Below are positions 55,806-63,703 of a stretch of DNA of 64,000 bases, piece after piece (within the stretch, counting starts at the first letter, position 1; each line of letters begins with the position of its first letter). Made by a program: the position numbers and the translations under genes. Origin of the DNA: Caecibacter massiliensis (GTDB lineage Bacteria > Bacillota > Negativicutes > Veillonellales > Megasphaeraceae); assembly GCA_900095875.1 (NCBI GenBank), contig LT608311.1, positions 372,001-436,000 on the forward strand, written 5' to 3'. The notes under the pieces were generated by a model. That model worked only from the letters and a program-made list of their open reading frames with translations, made no database searches and was not told the origin of the DNA.

Positions 55806-56420
55806 TTACCCATCATTCCCATAGAGATGATGTTCCCGGATGTACGCATAGACAGCCGGTGCCAGTTCATCCTTCTGTTTTTCCTGATGTTGGCGGATGT
55901 CGTGAGAGGAAATAGCATCGGCCTGATGATCCATCAGCTTTACCGTGAGGCCTTCTTGTTCCACCCGGCATTTTACCATTTCTATCTGTTCCCGGTCATC
56001 CCCTTTGCGCATCCCGACGAGAAGGGTCGCCATCCGTCCACATTCCTGCCAACGATACCAGTAACTGAAGGAAAGGAATGTATCAGATCCCATAAGCAGG
56101 TAAAGCGGATCGTCAGGAAACTTCTCTTTCATTGCACAAAGCGTATCATAGGTGCGGCATGTACTCCCCTGCTGAATTTCATAACCATCGACAGCTACAG
56201 GGAATGGCAGGTCTTCCACCGCTTTCTGACACATTTCAATGCGCTGTGCCGCATCCGTATCCAGTTCTTTATAAAAAGGCTGGGTCGGCATAAGGATCAC
56301 CAGACGGGGATGCACCGCATTCCAGGCACTGCAGCAGAGCCGGATATGTCCCTGATGAATGGGATTGAATGTCCCACCAAACAGGACAATTCCTTTTTTG
56401 TTGTCATCATTCCGGCCCAT
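55806..56420 (-). CDS. nadD: Nicotinate-nucleotide adenylyltransferase
   Basis: Makes deamido-NAD from nicotinate mononucleotide in NAD synthesis. The 204-residue protein has the nucleotidyltransferase motif LFGGTFNPIHQGHI, YLLMGSDTFLSFSYW in the middle and the C-terminal ISSHDIRQH, where the usual Thr of the SSTxIR motif is His. I start at the ATG at 56420 (MGRNDDNKK) behind AAGGGG; a GTG three codons upstream is possible. It ends the esterase/LarA-like run on the minus strand. Confidence 0.88.
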   Translation of the reverse strand: MGRNDDNKKGIVLFGGTFNPIHQGHIRLCCSAWNAVHPRLVILMPTQPFYKELDTDAAQRIEMCQKAVEDLPFPVAVDGYEIQQGSTCRTYDTLCAMKEKFPDDPLYLLMGSDTFLSFSYWYRWQECGRMATLLVGMRKGDDREQIEMVKCRVEQEGLTVKLMDHQADAISSHDIRQHQEKQKDELAPAVYAYIREHHLYGNDG

Positions 56421-56438
56421 GCTGCTCACCCCTTCCTC

Positions 56439-57251
56439 TTATTTTACGACAAACTGCGGTTTATAGTCATCCAGACGCTGTTTAATGGGCAGCCACTGAA
56501 GAACGCGCTTGATGTTGCGGTCCCAGAAATCCCACGTATGGTCGCCGTCTTCCGTCCACAGTTCAATATCCGTCAGGTCTTTGACTTTATTGTAGAAGGC
56601 AATATTATAATCATGGAGGAAATCCTGATTGCCTACGGCGCAAACCATTTTCGGCAGTTTTTTACCGGCCTTGACGGCATTCTGGAATTCTACAACCAAA
56701 TCGTTTTCACCGCCCCGGGGATCTTTATTATCAAAAGTCATGAGACGTTCTGCATCAGAATAGAGTTCCTTTGATTCATACATGACTCCGATATCTACGA
56801 CACCGGACAGGCTGGCTGCAGCCGCATACTGATCCGGGCAGAGGGCAGCGGCATGGAGAGCGCCATAGCCACCCATGGAGAGGCCGGCAATGAACGTATC
56901 TTCCCGTTTCTGCGATACCTGGAACATATTGCCGATGACTTTTGGCAGTTCCTGTGTAATATAATCAAAATATCGGTAACCATGCGGCTGGTTGATATAA
57001 TGGCCGCGGCCCGTCGTAGGCATAACGACGACCAGGCCCATATCCATGACGTACTGTTCCACGTTGGTAAAGCGGATCCATCCCGTCTGGTCACGCATGA
57101 TACCATGGAGAAGATACAGTACGGGGAATGGCGGTTTGATGACATCTCGCAGCGGTTCCGGCGTCCGGGTACAATTTTGTGGATAAATAACTTCGATTCC
57201 CGTATCAATACGTAGAACATCTGAGTAAAATTCAATGTGAAGTGACGGCAT
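56439..57251 (-). CDS. Alpha/beta-hydrolase esterase (esterase D/tributyrin esterase-like)
   Basis: A 270-residue serine hydrolase of the putative esterase (esterase D) family. The nucleophile elbow is GLSMGGYGA, VLYLLHGIMRDQTGW is the oxyanion region and DGDHTWDFWDR holds the catalytic His. No signal peptide, so it acts in the cytosol. Similar proteins hydrolyse short-chain acyl esters or S-acyl thiols. A neighbouring nadD gene lies 18 bases downstream in the same direction. Confidence 0.85.
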   Translation of the reverse strand: MPSLHIEFYSDVLRIDTGIEVIYPQNCTRTPEPLRDVIKPPFPVLYLLHGIMRDQTGWIRFTNVEQYVMDMGLVVVMPTTGRGHYINQPHGYRYFDYITQELPKVIGNMFQVSQKREDTFIAGLSMGGYGALHAAALCPDQYAAAASLSGVVDIGVMYESKELYSDAERLMTFDNKDPRGGENDLVVEFQNAVKAGKKLPKMVCAVGNQDFLHDYNIAFYNKVKDLTDIELWTEDGDHTWDFWDRNIKRVLQWLPIKQRLDDYKPQFVVK

Positions 57252-57303
57252 AATGACTTCCTCCCTTAACTGATATGATAGTATAAATTATAGCCATACG
57301 AAG

Positions 57304-58488
57304 TTATTTCTGTTCCGGATAGGTGCCATCCTGTTTGTCTTTGTAGATTCTCCAGGGAACGGCCAGGAAAAGAATGTAAATCAGGAACGGTGCCGAAATA
57401 AGCGTAAAGGCGACATAGCCTTTAGCAACGATGGTCAGGATACCCAGGCGGCTGAATGCAACACTGATGAGAGTAACGATGACGCCGATGACAGCACGGC
57501 GATAAAAAGCTGTCTTATTGGCCATGATATTGTGACGTGCTGCCAGGAGCTGATACCGTTCACTGATACCAAACAACAGGCCAACACCGGTACTGAGCAT
57601 GGCCGATACGGCAATGGCTACATAGAGATACCGTGTCCAGTCAGCAGAATGGACGATATCGTGAAGGAGATACAGCATGGGGATGCTTTCTTTTGTAATA
57701 TGAGGCATGCCAGCGGCAAACAAGATGGTGCAGAGCATCGTACCGCCACCGCAGAGAACAGCCGTACCGAGAGCGGCCAGGAAGGTATCTTTCTTGCTCC
57801 GGATGGTTACCAGGCAGGACGGAACAGCCGCATTGGCACCACAGGTAAAGAGAATGATCGACGAGAAAACGATGACCCAGGCATAGCCCGTCGTAAGGCC
57901 ATAATCAGCAGCGGTCGAACCCGATTCAATGAATTGATCTGCAGCCGGCCAACAGATGCCGATACTGATGAAGAAAATGAAAATAATGATGGCAATAATC
58001 AAAATAGTCAGGGTGTTGCCCAGTTTCATGACCAGATTCGCGCCTTTCAACGTAAAACCAATCATGAAAACGCCAAAGAGAAGGGTTCCGATCATATTAG
58101 GAATGCCAAAGGTCTGTTCCAGAATAATAGCGGCACCAGAAATCATACCGGCGGCTACGAGGAAAATCTGAACCATGGAGAAAATATCTTTAAATATTCC
58201 CAGTACCTGCCGTACAGCCGGATTTTTATAAATCATATCGGATTGTTCGCGATAATCTTTTGGTTTGTATATCCGGTTGAATTCAAAGGTCAGCCAGCAC
58301 CAGACAAAAGTAAGGATTCCGACGAGGAGTGGTCCCCAGATGACGCCTGCCGAACCGGCTTTCAGATAATAGGCAACGGTCTGCGTCCCTGCGGCAAACC
58401 CCGGCCCTACATAACTACTGAACATGAGTGCCGCAATGGATAACGCCCCTACGACATTAACTTTCGAAATCTGTTTCCCATCATTCAT
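57304..58488 (-). CDS. YkvI-like APC-superfamily membrane transporter
   Basis: A 394-residue integral membrane protein with about eleven hydrophobic segments. FSSYVGPGFAAGTQTVAYYLKAG resembles the conserved helix 1 break of the YkvI family (APC/LeuT-like fold). The family's substrate is not established. It lies 47 bases after the LarA-like gene in the minus cluster, so it probably imports the compound that the cluster processes. The ATG has CTGGAGGTG upstream. Confidence 0.82.
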   Translation of the reverse strand: MNDGKQISKVNVVGALSIAALMFSSYVGPGFAAGTQTVAYYLKAGSAGVIWGPLLVGILTFVWCWLTFEFNRIYKPKDYREQSDMIYKNPAVRQVLGIFKDIFSMVQIFLVAAGMISGAAIILEQTFGIPNMIGTLLFGVFMIGFTLKGANLVMKLGNTLTILIIAIIIFIFFISIGICWPAADQFIESGSTAADYGLTTGYAWVIVFSSIILFTCGANAAVPSCLVTIRSKKDTFLAALGTAVLCGGGTMLCTILFAAGMPHITKESIPMLYLLHDIVHSADWTRYLYVAIAVSAMLSTGVGLLFGISERYQLLAARHNIMANKTAFYRRAVIGVIVTLISVAFSRLGILTIVAKGYVAFTLISAPFLIYILFLAVPWRIYKDKQDGTYPEQK

Positions 58489-58535
58489 GATATGACACCT
58501 CCAGTGAATAGATGAATCAGGTCACTCTACATTCG

Positions 58536-59786
58536 TTACACATCGAGTATGCCGTCCGGTGTGTATGCAACAGGCACATCTTGTTCCAAAACTTCCAGTT
58601 CCGGATTTTCTTTCACTACCTGAGCCGAGACCAACAACTCCTGTACGTGAAGCGTGTTTTCTATGATTGCAATGCGTCCATCCGGTCCGGGATTGGCCAG
58701 CGCATAAGCCTGGCTGATTGCTTCTTCTTCCGTGTCGAAATATACAGGAATCTTCCCCCGTTCAAGATACGTCGTAGGAATGAGGTTGGAATACATAGAC
58801 TCCCGGTCAATCTGGCTGACCAGACCTTTCGTCGTAATATCGGCCAGGCCGATGCCTAACGCATTTCCATAGGAATGTTCATTCATGCGCAGAGCAACGA
58901 GCATATGAATATCCGGACTCGTCGGTTCTTCTACGCCACGAACGCGGATACGGCCGATGACTTTAGTATCCATCCCGGTACCGCTGTAAATCTTGCCTAT
59001 TTCCTTTACGACAACCAGATCATACTGACTTCCCGGCAGATGTGGCACGAGGCTGCGGGCCAGAAGCTGGAGTTTTGCATCGGTTTCGATATACGTTTCT
59101 ACAGGCACACCCTGGAGGAGGTATGTCTGATCATTGGAATTTTCAACGATAGCCAGACCGCAGAGAATCGGTGCTTTCTCCAGCGATACCTTGCAGGACT
59201 GGGCAATAGACTGGGCCAGTCCATGGGCATGCATGGCCGAGCAGCCGTCTTTTTTGCCCAGGCCGATGGCAATCATTTTTACGATGCCGCTTTCATTGGG
59301 CGCCGAAAAATCAGTATGCGGTTTAACCCGGTTGCAGACGATGATGCCATCCGATTCATAGGCATTTTTGTCAAAATATACGGGTGCACCATTTTCCGTT
59401 TCTCCCAGATATACCGTTTCCATGGATGAACGGATAGGGCAGTCCATCGTTTCTTCCGTAATGCCATATCCTTTCAATACATCGATCTGCCCCTGGGCCG
59501 TTGCACCACCGTGGCTCCCCATGGCAGGAACAATGAAGGGATGGCCTCCCTTTGTCTTGACATAGTCAGCGATGCTGCGGATGATAGTCGCAATATTGGC
59601 AATCCCCCGGCTGCCAGCCGTAATGGCAATCTGTTTATCGCGCAGTTTATCATTCAGCGTCAGTTTATCCAGTTCCTGGCGCACAGCAGCCGGAATATCA
59701 CTGATGCAATCTGTCGGAAAATGCTGCCGTACCCGTATGAGATGAGGCAGTTCCTGCTTTTTCAAATCTAACATGTCACGTTTCAT
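58536..59786 (-). CDS. LarA-like (DUF2088) racemase/epimerase-family protein
   Basis: A 416-residue protein of the nickel-pincer lactate racemase superfamily (LarA-like, DUF2088). Conserved pieces: VPAMGSHGGATAQGQ with H92, CNRVKPHTDF with H157, and GLGKKDGCSAMHAHG with two lysines and histidines near 186-188. In LarA these regions bind the NPN cofactor and catalyse hydride transfer, so this protein may epimerise a 2-hydroxy acid. LarB, LarC and LarE genes are not in the window. The gap to its upstream neighbour is 72 bases; an AT-rich leader there shows no clear promoter. Confidence 0.82.
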   Translation of the reverse strand: MKRDMLDLKKQELPHLIRVRQHFPTDCISDIPAAVRQELDKLTLNDKLRDKQIAITAGSRGIANIATIIRSIADYVKTKGGHPFIVPAMGSHGGATAQGQIDVLKGYGITEETMDCPIRSSMETVYLGETENGAPVYFDKNAYESDGIIVCNRVKPHTDFSAPNESGIVKMIAIGLGKKDGCSAMHAHGLAQSIAQSCKVSLEKAPILCGLAIVENSNDQTYLLQGVPVETYIETDAKLQLLARSLVPHLPGSQYDLVVVKEIGKIYSGTGMDTKVIGRIRVRGVEEPTSPDIHMLVALRMNEHSYGNALGIGLADITTKGLVSQIDRESMYSNLIPTTYLERGKIPVYFDTEEEAISQAYALANPGPDGRIAIIENTLHVQELLVSAQVVKENPELEVLEQDVPVAYTPDGILDV

Positions 59787-59858
59787 CTCTCTTTCTTCAC
59801 GATCATCACGAACAATTTGTCTTGCATACGTTCCAATTATAAATCATATAGTTGTTAT

Positions 59859-60455
59859 TTAGAATAATTTGTTGTTATTAGATAAACAAATCCGTTCTTC
59901 TTTTTGCCCATCGCCGCCAGCAAGGATTCCCTCTCCCCCACTGCCATCGGTAACGTACAAATAAGTAACAACTTTTTGCTGTTTTAAATACGCCCGTATT
60001 TCATCGCAGGTATACTGCTTGCCCGGATATTCCAGAAATTCCCGTACTTTCCAGGCTGCCTGCCGGCTTCCCTGCAACAGCAGTCCCGGGCCTCCGGAAT
60101 ACGACAGGCACCAGACCTGAGGAAGGATTTCCACCATATGTTCGTCAATGGCATGGACTTCTCCTCCCAGCGATCCGATAATGCCGCCTGTCCGCGGTCC
60201 ATTATGCCAGGCCGCTATATTAGCAGCCGCCGCCACGACGGAAACGGGGCAGAGCCAGGTTACATAGTCTGCCAGGTACTGATCGAGTGCTACCGGGTCC
60301 GTAATACACCGCACGTCTTTCCCTCTATACGCTGTCAGCTTCCGCCTGAAATGCTCATCAAGGCCCTCCAGGTCCCCTGCCCTGCACCAGATGCCAACAG
60401 CTGCCGGCATCTGATACAGACAGGTCCGATACAGACGTACCCTGTAATCATTCAT
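59859..60455 (-). CDS. Uncharacterised protein in the LarA-like cluster
   Basis: I do not recognise this 198-residue protein. It is mostly alpha/beta with a Gly-rich centre (NGPRTGGIIGSLGGEVHAIDEH) and GGPGLLLQGSRQAAWKVREF; the C terminus is low-complexity (GGEGILAGGDGQKEE). Start ATG overlaps the preceding stop by one base (TGATG), so it is translationally coupled to the MoaB-like gene. No signal peptide or membrane segment. It may be a subunit of an enzyme encoded by this cluster. Confidence 0.65.
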   Translation of the reverse strand: MNDYRVRLYRTCLYQMPAAVGIWCRAGDLEGLDEHFRRKLTAYRGKDVRCITDPVALDQYLADYVTWLCPVSVVAAAANIAAWHNGPRTGGIIGSLGGEVHAIDEHMVEILPQVWCLSYSGGPGLLLQGSRQAAWKVREFLEYPGKQYTCDEIRAYLKQQKVVTYLYVTDGSGGEGILAGGDGQKEERICLSNNNKLF

Positions 60456-60958
60456 CAGGGGTACTGCTTTCTCACAGCCTCCGCCATGGCTGCGTTGATC
60501 CTTTCCAAATCGTCTGACGCGGCGTTTTTCACAAATGCTTCAATCGCTGCGCTGGCTTCGACAAACGGACCTGGCAGGTTTAAAACCAGCGCATCCCCCA
60601 ATCGGCCACAGACGAGGCAGCTCCACAAATGTCCGTTCTTGCCAAAGAGCTGCCGGCTGGCACTGGGCGATAACATCGCTTCCAACGCCGTATGAGTAAA
60701 ATCTTTTCCCAGTGTAGAACTGTAGCGGTGTCCGCCACCGCTTCCCCCGATGAGAACGACCAGATCCGATGCGGCAGCTGCCTTGCGGATAGCCTGTTCT
60801 ATTTTATCTTCTTCATCCGTTACCGGTGCGATGCGGGTAATCTGCATTTCCGGATTGTAGCGCACCAGCTGTTGTACGACGGCCGCGCTGTCCGTATCAA
60901 AGACGATACCCGCTTTGATTTCGTCACCCGTAGGAATAATCGTCGCCGTATCAATCAT
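60455..60958 (-). CDS. MoaB/MogA-like domain protein
   Basis: A 167-residue protein with features of the molybdopterin-binding MoaB/MogA fold: IIPTGDEIKAGIVFDTDSAAV at the start (like PTGDEI...DTN) and VVLIGGSGGGHRYSST, where MoaB has TTGGTG, then NLPGPFVEAS near the end. No molybdenum cofactor genes are near, so a role unrelated to Mo synthesis is plausible. Start: ATG at 60958 after AAAGGTGG; it overlaps the upstream gene by 8 bases. Confidence 0.68.
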   Translation of the reverse strand: MIDTATIIPTGDEIKAGIVFDTDSAAVVQQLVRYNPEMQITRIAPVTDEEDKIEQAIRKAAAASDLVVLIGGSGGGHRYSSTLGKDFTHTALEAMLSPSASRQLFGKNGHLWSCLVCGRLGDALVLNLPGPFVEASAAIEAFVKNAASDDLERINAAMAEAVRKQYP

Positions 60959-61313
60959 GATGGAGCCACCTTTCCCGGGCACAGTAGTCATGATCCCGCT
61001 GAGGAATGTGATTGATATCGACAGGCACAATTTTTTCTGCCCCTGCCAGTTTGGCAAGTTCTGTCGCTGTGACCCCTTCTGTCGTTGAGATAGCCTGGAT
61101 CAGGCCATGTTCATCTTTCTCTATTTGTTCCGGATCGATGCCGTATATATCCATATCGATAGATGAACCGGTAACGCCGATGACCCGGACGACAGAATGG
61201 AATTTATCCATCAGGATTTTTTCCAGCGCCCGCGTATCCAGTCCCTTGACATCGAGGCCCTGCATTTTGACGACTGTTTTATCCGTATAGACAATAATAT
61301 TTTCATCAGCCAT
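60951..61313 (-). CDS. Small uncharacterised protein in the LarA-like cluster
   Basis: A 120-residue soluble protein I cannot assign. It has alternating beta/alpha character (NIIVYTDKTVVKMQG, VVRVIGVTGSSIDMDIYGI, IVPVDINHIPQRDHDY) and no cysteine cluster apart from one Cys near the end. It lies 19 bases from the large 334-residue protein gene and overlaps the MoaB-like gene, so tight co-expression is expected. A regulatory or structural subunit is possible. Confidence 0.65.
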   Translation of the reverse strand: MADENIIVYTDKTVVKMQGLDVKGLDTRALEKILMDKFHSVVRVIGVTGSSIDMDIYGIDPEQIEKDEHGLIQAISTTEGVTATELAKLAGAEKIVPVDINHIPQRDHDYCARERWLHHD

Positions 61314-61332
61314 GGCAAATCCCCTGTTTCTA

Positions 61333-62337
61333 TCAGATTTCTTTTTCTACCAGCAGATCATCTGCATGATACTTCTTGGCCTGTTCCACACCCGGCAGGA
61401 TTTCATCGGCGTGAGCGATGACTTCCTCTGCCGTCATATGGGAGGTCTGTTTCATCCATTCGCGCGTGCAGCCGATGCTGTCCAGTTCAGCCTGAGCAGC
61501 CGGTGTGATGCGGTCGAAATCAATAGGAGTCCCCATAGCACGGGCAATGGACAGAACAACAGGCGAACAGCCGATATCCCGGGCCGGTACACAGCCGCAC
61601 TGGAGAGCACGGATGGTCAGGCGGGCAATGACTTTCTTATCGCAGACGATGCAGGGAATGTACTGTTTCAGCGTCTTGGCATAGGCACCGGAGCCATGGG
61701 CCGTATCGCCGGCTTCAAACTGAGGATGAGGGAATACACGGCCATACATTTCTGCAACGGTCATGCCGATACCGACCGAAATGACCTGGCCGGTCATGCC
61801 TACGAGGACATCGCCGTGATGCATGCATTCGAGCTGGCCCAGAATCGGGAACAGGACTTCATCCATAGTGATGATATTCATCATTTCTGTTGCCGAATTA
61901 TTATTGGACGCCCGGCCGGTAATGACGACGTTATGGACAGGAATCTTCTTATCTTTCGGATTCGGCCCGCGGAACATCTTCTTTTCAGGGAACAATTTCT
62001 TCCACTGTTTCAGATGGGGTTCCTTTTCTACCAGTTCATCGGAGAGAATGATTTCCTGCATGGGCAGAATGCCGAATTCATTATTGACTTTACCATTATC
62101 AGAGGCCCCCATGCGGACGATGGCCCCTTCGACGACAATGCCGTCACTAGTAGTCGTCACAGCATCCATATCAAATACATTGATAGCTGCCGGCCCCTGA
62201 ATGGTAGCTGCTACTTTGCGGATAGCATCATCCTGGGAAAGACCACTTTTTTCAATTTCCTTGACATCGAGAAATACGACCGATACAGGTATAATCTTAT
62301 CATCTATATCCCCGCCGGGAAGAACTCTATATTTCAT
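61333..62337 (-). CDS. Large uncharacterised protein of the LarA-like cluster
   Basis: A 334-residue cytosolic protein, unassigned. Cysteines occur in recurrent short groups: CMHHGD, CIVC and QCGCVPARDIGC, a pattern that would suit metal or cluster binding. Other conserved-looking blocks are VVITGRASNNNSATEMMN, GMTGQVISVGIGMTVAEMYG and RALQCG. It is the second gene of the cluster, 15 bases after the 127-residue protein gene, with AAGGAGG before its ATG. No signal peptide. Probably the catalytic heart of the unknown pathway, by size and position. Confidence 0.7.
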   Translation of the reverse strand: MKYRVLPGGDIDDKIIPVSVVFLDVKEIEKSGLSQDDAIRKVAATIQGPAAINVFDMDAVTTTSDGIVVEGAIVRMGASDNGKVNNEFGILPMQEIILSDELVEKEPHLKQWKKLFPEKKMFRGPNPKDKKIPVHNVVITGRASNNNSATEMMNIITMDEVLFPILGQLECMHHGDVLVGMTGQVISVGIGMTVAEMYGRVFPHPQFEAGDTAHGSGAYAKTLKQYIPCIVCDKKVIARLTIRALQCGCVPARDIGCSPVVLSIARAMGTPIDFDRITPAAQAELDSIGCTREWMKQTSHMTAEEVIAHADEILPGVEQAKKYHADDLLVEKEI

Positions 62338-62352
62338 GATGTATGCGCCTCC

Positions 62353-62736
62353 TTAGTGCAGACCCAGTTTTGGTCTTCTGTCTTCAATATCCGTACAACC
62401 GTCAAATTCCGTTTCTTCCGTCGGATGGATAATATTGATGACTTCCATAATAATCTTGGTCGTCTTGCCGTTTTCATCTTTGCCCTTAATGAGAACCGTA
62501 TGCATCGTTTCGGGGACACGGGGCAGGACCAGAACTTCGACATGCTTGACATCATCCCGTCCGGCGATTTCATGAACAGCTTCTTCAATGCGGCCCGTAC
62601 GCAGTGACTGCATCTTGGCGCTGTGCAGACTTTCCAGACCATGGACTTCCATCGTCTTTGTGTCGTCCACATCGTGGACAGCAACATACATTTTCTTGAT
62701 AAATTCCGGGAGCTTTGTGTGCATGAACCTGAACAT
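62353..62736 (-). CDS. First gene of the LarA-like cluster, small protein of unknown function
   Basis: A 127-residue protein, not recognised. It begins MFRFMHTKLPEFIKKMY and contains VEVLVLPRVPETMHTVLIKG and a C-terminal acidic stretch (HPTEETEFDGCTDIEDRRPK). No membrane segment or domain is evident. Being first behind the cluster promoter it may be a subunit partner of the 334-residue protein. GAGGAGAGAG lies upstream of the ATG. Confidence 0.65.
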   Translation of the reverse strand: MFRFMHTKLPEFIKKMYVAVHDVDDTKTMEVHGLESLHSAKMQSLRTGRIEEAVHEIAGRDDVKHVEVLVLPRVPETMHTVLIKGKDENGKTTKIIMEVINIIHPTEETEFDGCTDIEDRRPKLGLH

Positions 62737-62788
62737 AATACTCTCTCCTCTCTAAAATAATATTCTAGAATTTATAATTTACGCACAT

Positions 62789-62813
62789 CCGGTATACCGA
62801 TATACCGGTATAC
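62789..62813. promoter_or_regulatory. Operator-like repeats CCGGTATA/TATACCGG/GGTATAC
   Basis: CCGGTATA-CCGA-TATACCGG is a perfect inverted repeat, and a third GGTATAC follows (62807-62813). They lie just after the -10 of the cluster promoter, a good place for a repressor. The divergent GntR gene is the obvious candidate binder. Confidence 0.65.
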
Positions 62814-62817
62814 TATT

Positions 62818-62845
62818 ATTATAATCGCTCATATATGTTTGTCAA
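62818..62845 (-). promoter_or_regulatory. Promoter of the LarA-like cluster
   Basis: TTGACA (62840-62845), 16 bases, TATAAT (62818-62823) on the minus strand, close to consensus. Confidence 0.8.
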
Positions 62846-62923
62846 TAATAGTTATATTGCTAAAATATCATTGCTGGTTATTTTATTATACAAAATAGTT
62901 TTAACCGTCCTATTGGAATTACT

Positions 62924-62951
62924 TTGCCAGTAAGTATATAATAAATATAGT
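62924..62951 (+). promoter_or_regulatory. Putative promoter of the GntR gene
   Basis: TTGCCA (62924-62929), 16 bases, TATAGT (62946-62951), about 30 bases before the ATG. No GGTATACC repeat overlaps it. Confidence 0.5.
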
Positions 62952-62980
62952 ATATGTAAAAAACAAAAGGATGTGATGTC

Positions 62981-63646
62981 ATGCAATCACGCAAATCGTT
63001 GCAAGATAAAGCTTATGAATATTTAAAAGCCCAGATTATGGACGGAGCCTTTGAAAAGGGAAAAATCTATTCTCTGGCAGCCATCACAGCCTCATTGAAT
63101 ATGTCGCGCACGCCGGTCCGCGATGCGCTTCTCAGCCTCAGTCAGGAAAACCTCGTCGATGTCCTTCCCAGCCGGGGATTCCAGCTCCACGAAGTGACCC
63201 GCCGGGAAATCATCGAACTCTACCAGCTGCGCTGTGCCATCGAGGGGTATTGTGCCGCTTTCCTGGCCTCCTGCTATGCTGCAGATTCATCCCGTAGTGA
63301 AATAGCCATGCTCGATAAAAATTTGAAACTCCAGGAAAAGGCCGTATACGACCATCAGTCAGCCGACGAATATTATATCCTTGATATGGAATTCCATAAT
63401 ATCATTATTTCCTCGACAAAAAATAAGCATTTTTACCATATCATCAAAAACAACCGCGTCCGCAGCAGTGATTTCTCTCTCGTTTCCCTGCGTAAAGAAG
63501 GCGTCATAGAGCGGACCCTGAAAGAACACAAGGCCATCTACGAAGCCTTGTGCACCGGCGATCCCGTCCTGAGTCAGGAAAAGATGATACTCCATCTGGA
63601 TACGCCATTGCAAAACAACCTGTCCAGCAAATTGCTGTCGGACTGA
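62981..63646 (+). CDS. GntR-family regulator with FCD domain
   Basis: A 221-residue repressor. The N-terminal winged helix contains the GntR signature (LNMSRTPVRDALLSLSQENLVDVLPSRG) and the C-terminal all-helical FCD domain, seen around YQLRCAIEGYCAAFLA and EFHNIIISSTKNKHFY, binds small acids and often a metal. It is divergent from the LarA-like cluster and presumably controls it through the GGTATACC-type repeats. FCD members often respond to hydroxy acids, such as lactate or gluconate. Confidence 0.88.
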   Translation: MQSRKSLQDKAYEYLKAQIMDGAFEKGKIYSLAAITASLNMSRTPVRDALLSLSQENLVDVLPSRGFQLHEVTRREIIELYQLRCAIEGYCAAFLASCYAADSSRSEIAMLDKNLKLQEKAVYDHQSADEYYILDMEFHNIIISSTKNKHFYHIIKNNRVRSSDFSLVSLRKEGVIERTLKEHKAIYEALCTGDPVLSQEKMILHLDTPLQNNLSSKLLSD

Positions 63647-63652
63647 AGGAAC

Positions 63653-63703
63653 AAAAAAACTTGCCGCACAACGGTAAAAATCGTTGTGCGGCAAGTTTTT
63701 TTT
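63653..63703. terminator. Bidirectional terminator between gntR and nspC
   Basis: A perfect 16-bp stem AACTTGCCGCACAACG/CGTTGTGCGGCAAGTT with an eight-base loop, A run on the left and T run on the right. It serves both convergent genes. Confidence 0.9.

Noticed and set aside
61312-62607. 431-codon plus-strand frame opposite the 334-residue cluster gene
   Set aside because: It spans two minus-strand genes with good ribosome sites and the cluster gap; no domain and no start signal.
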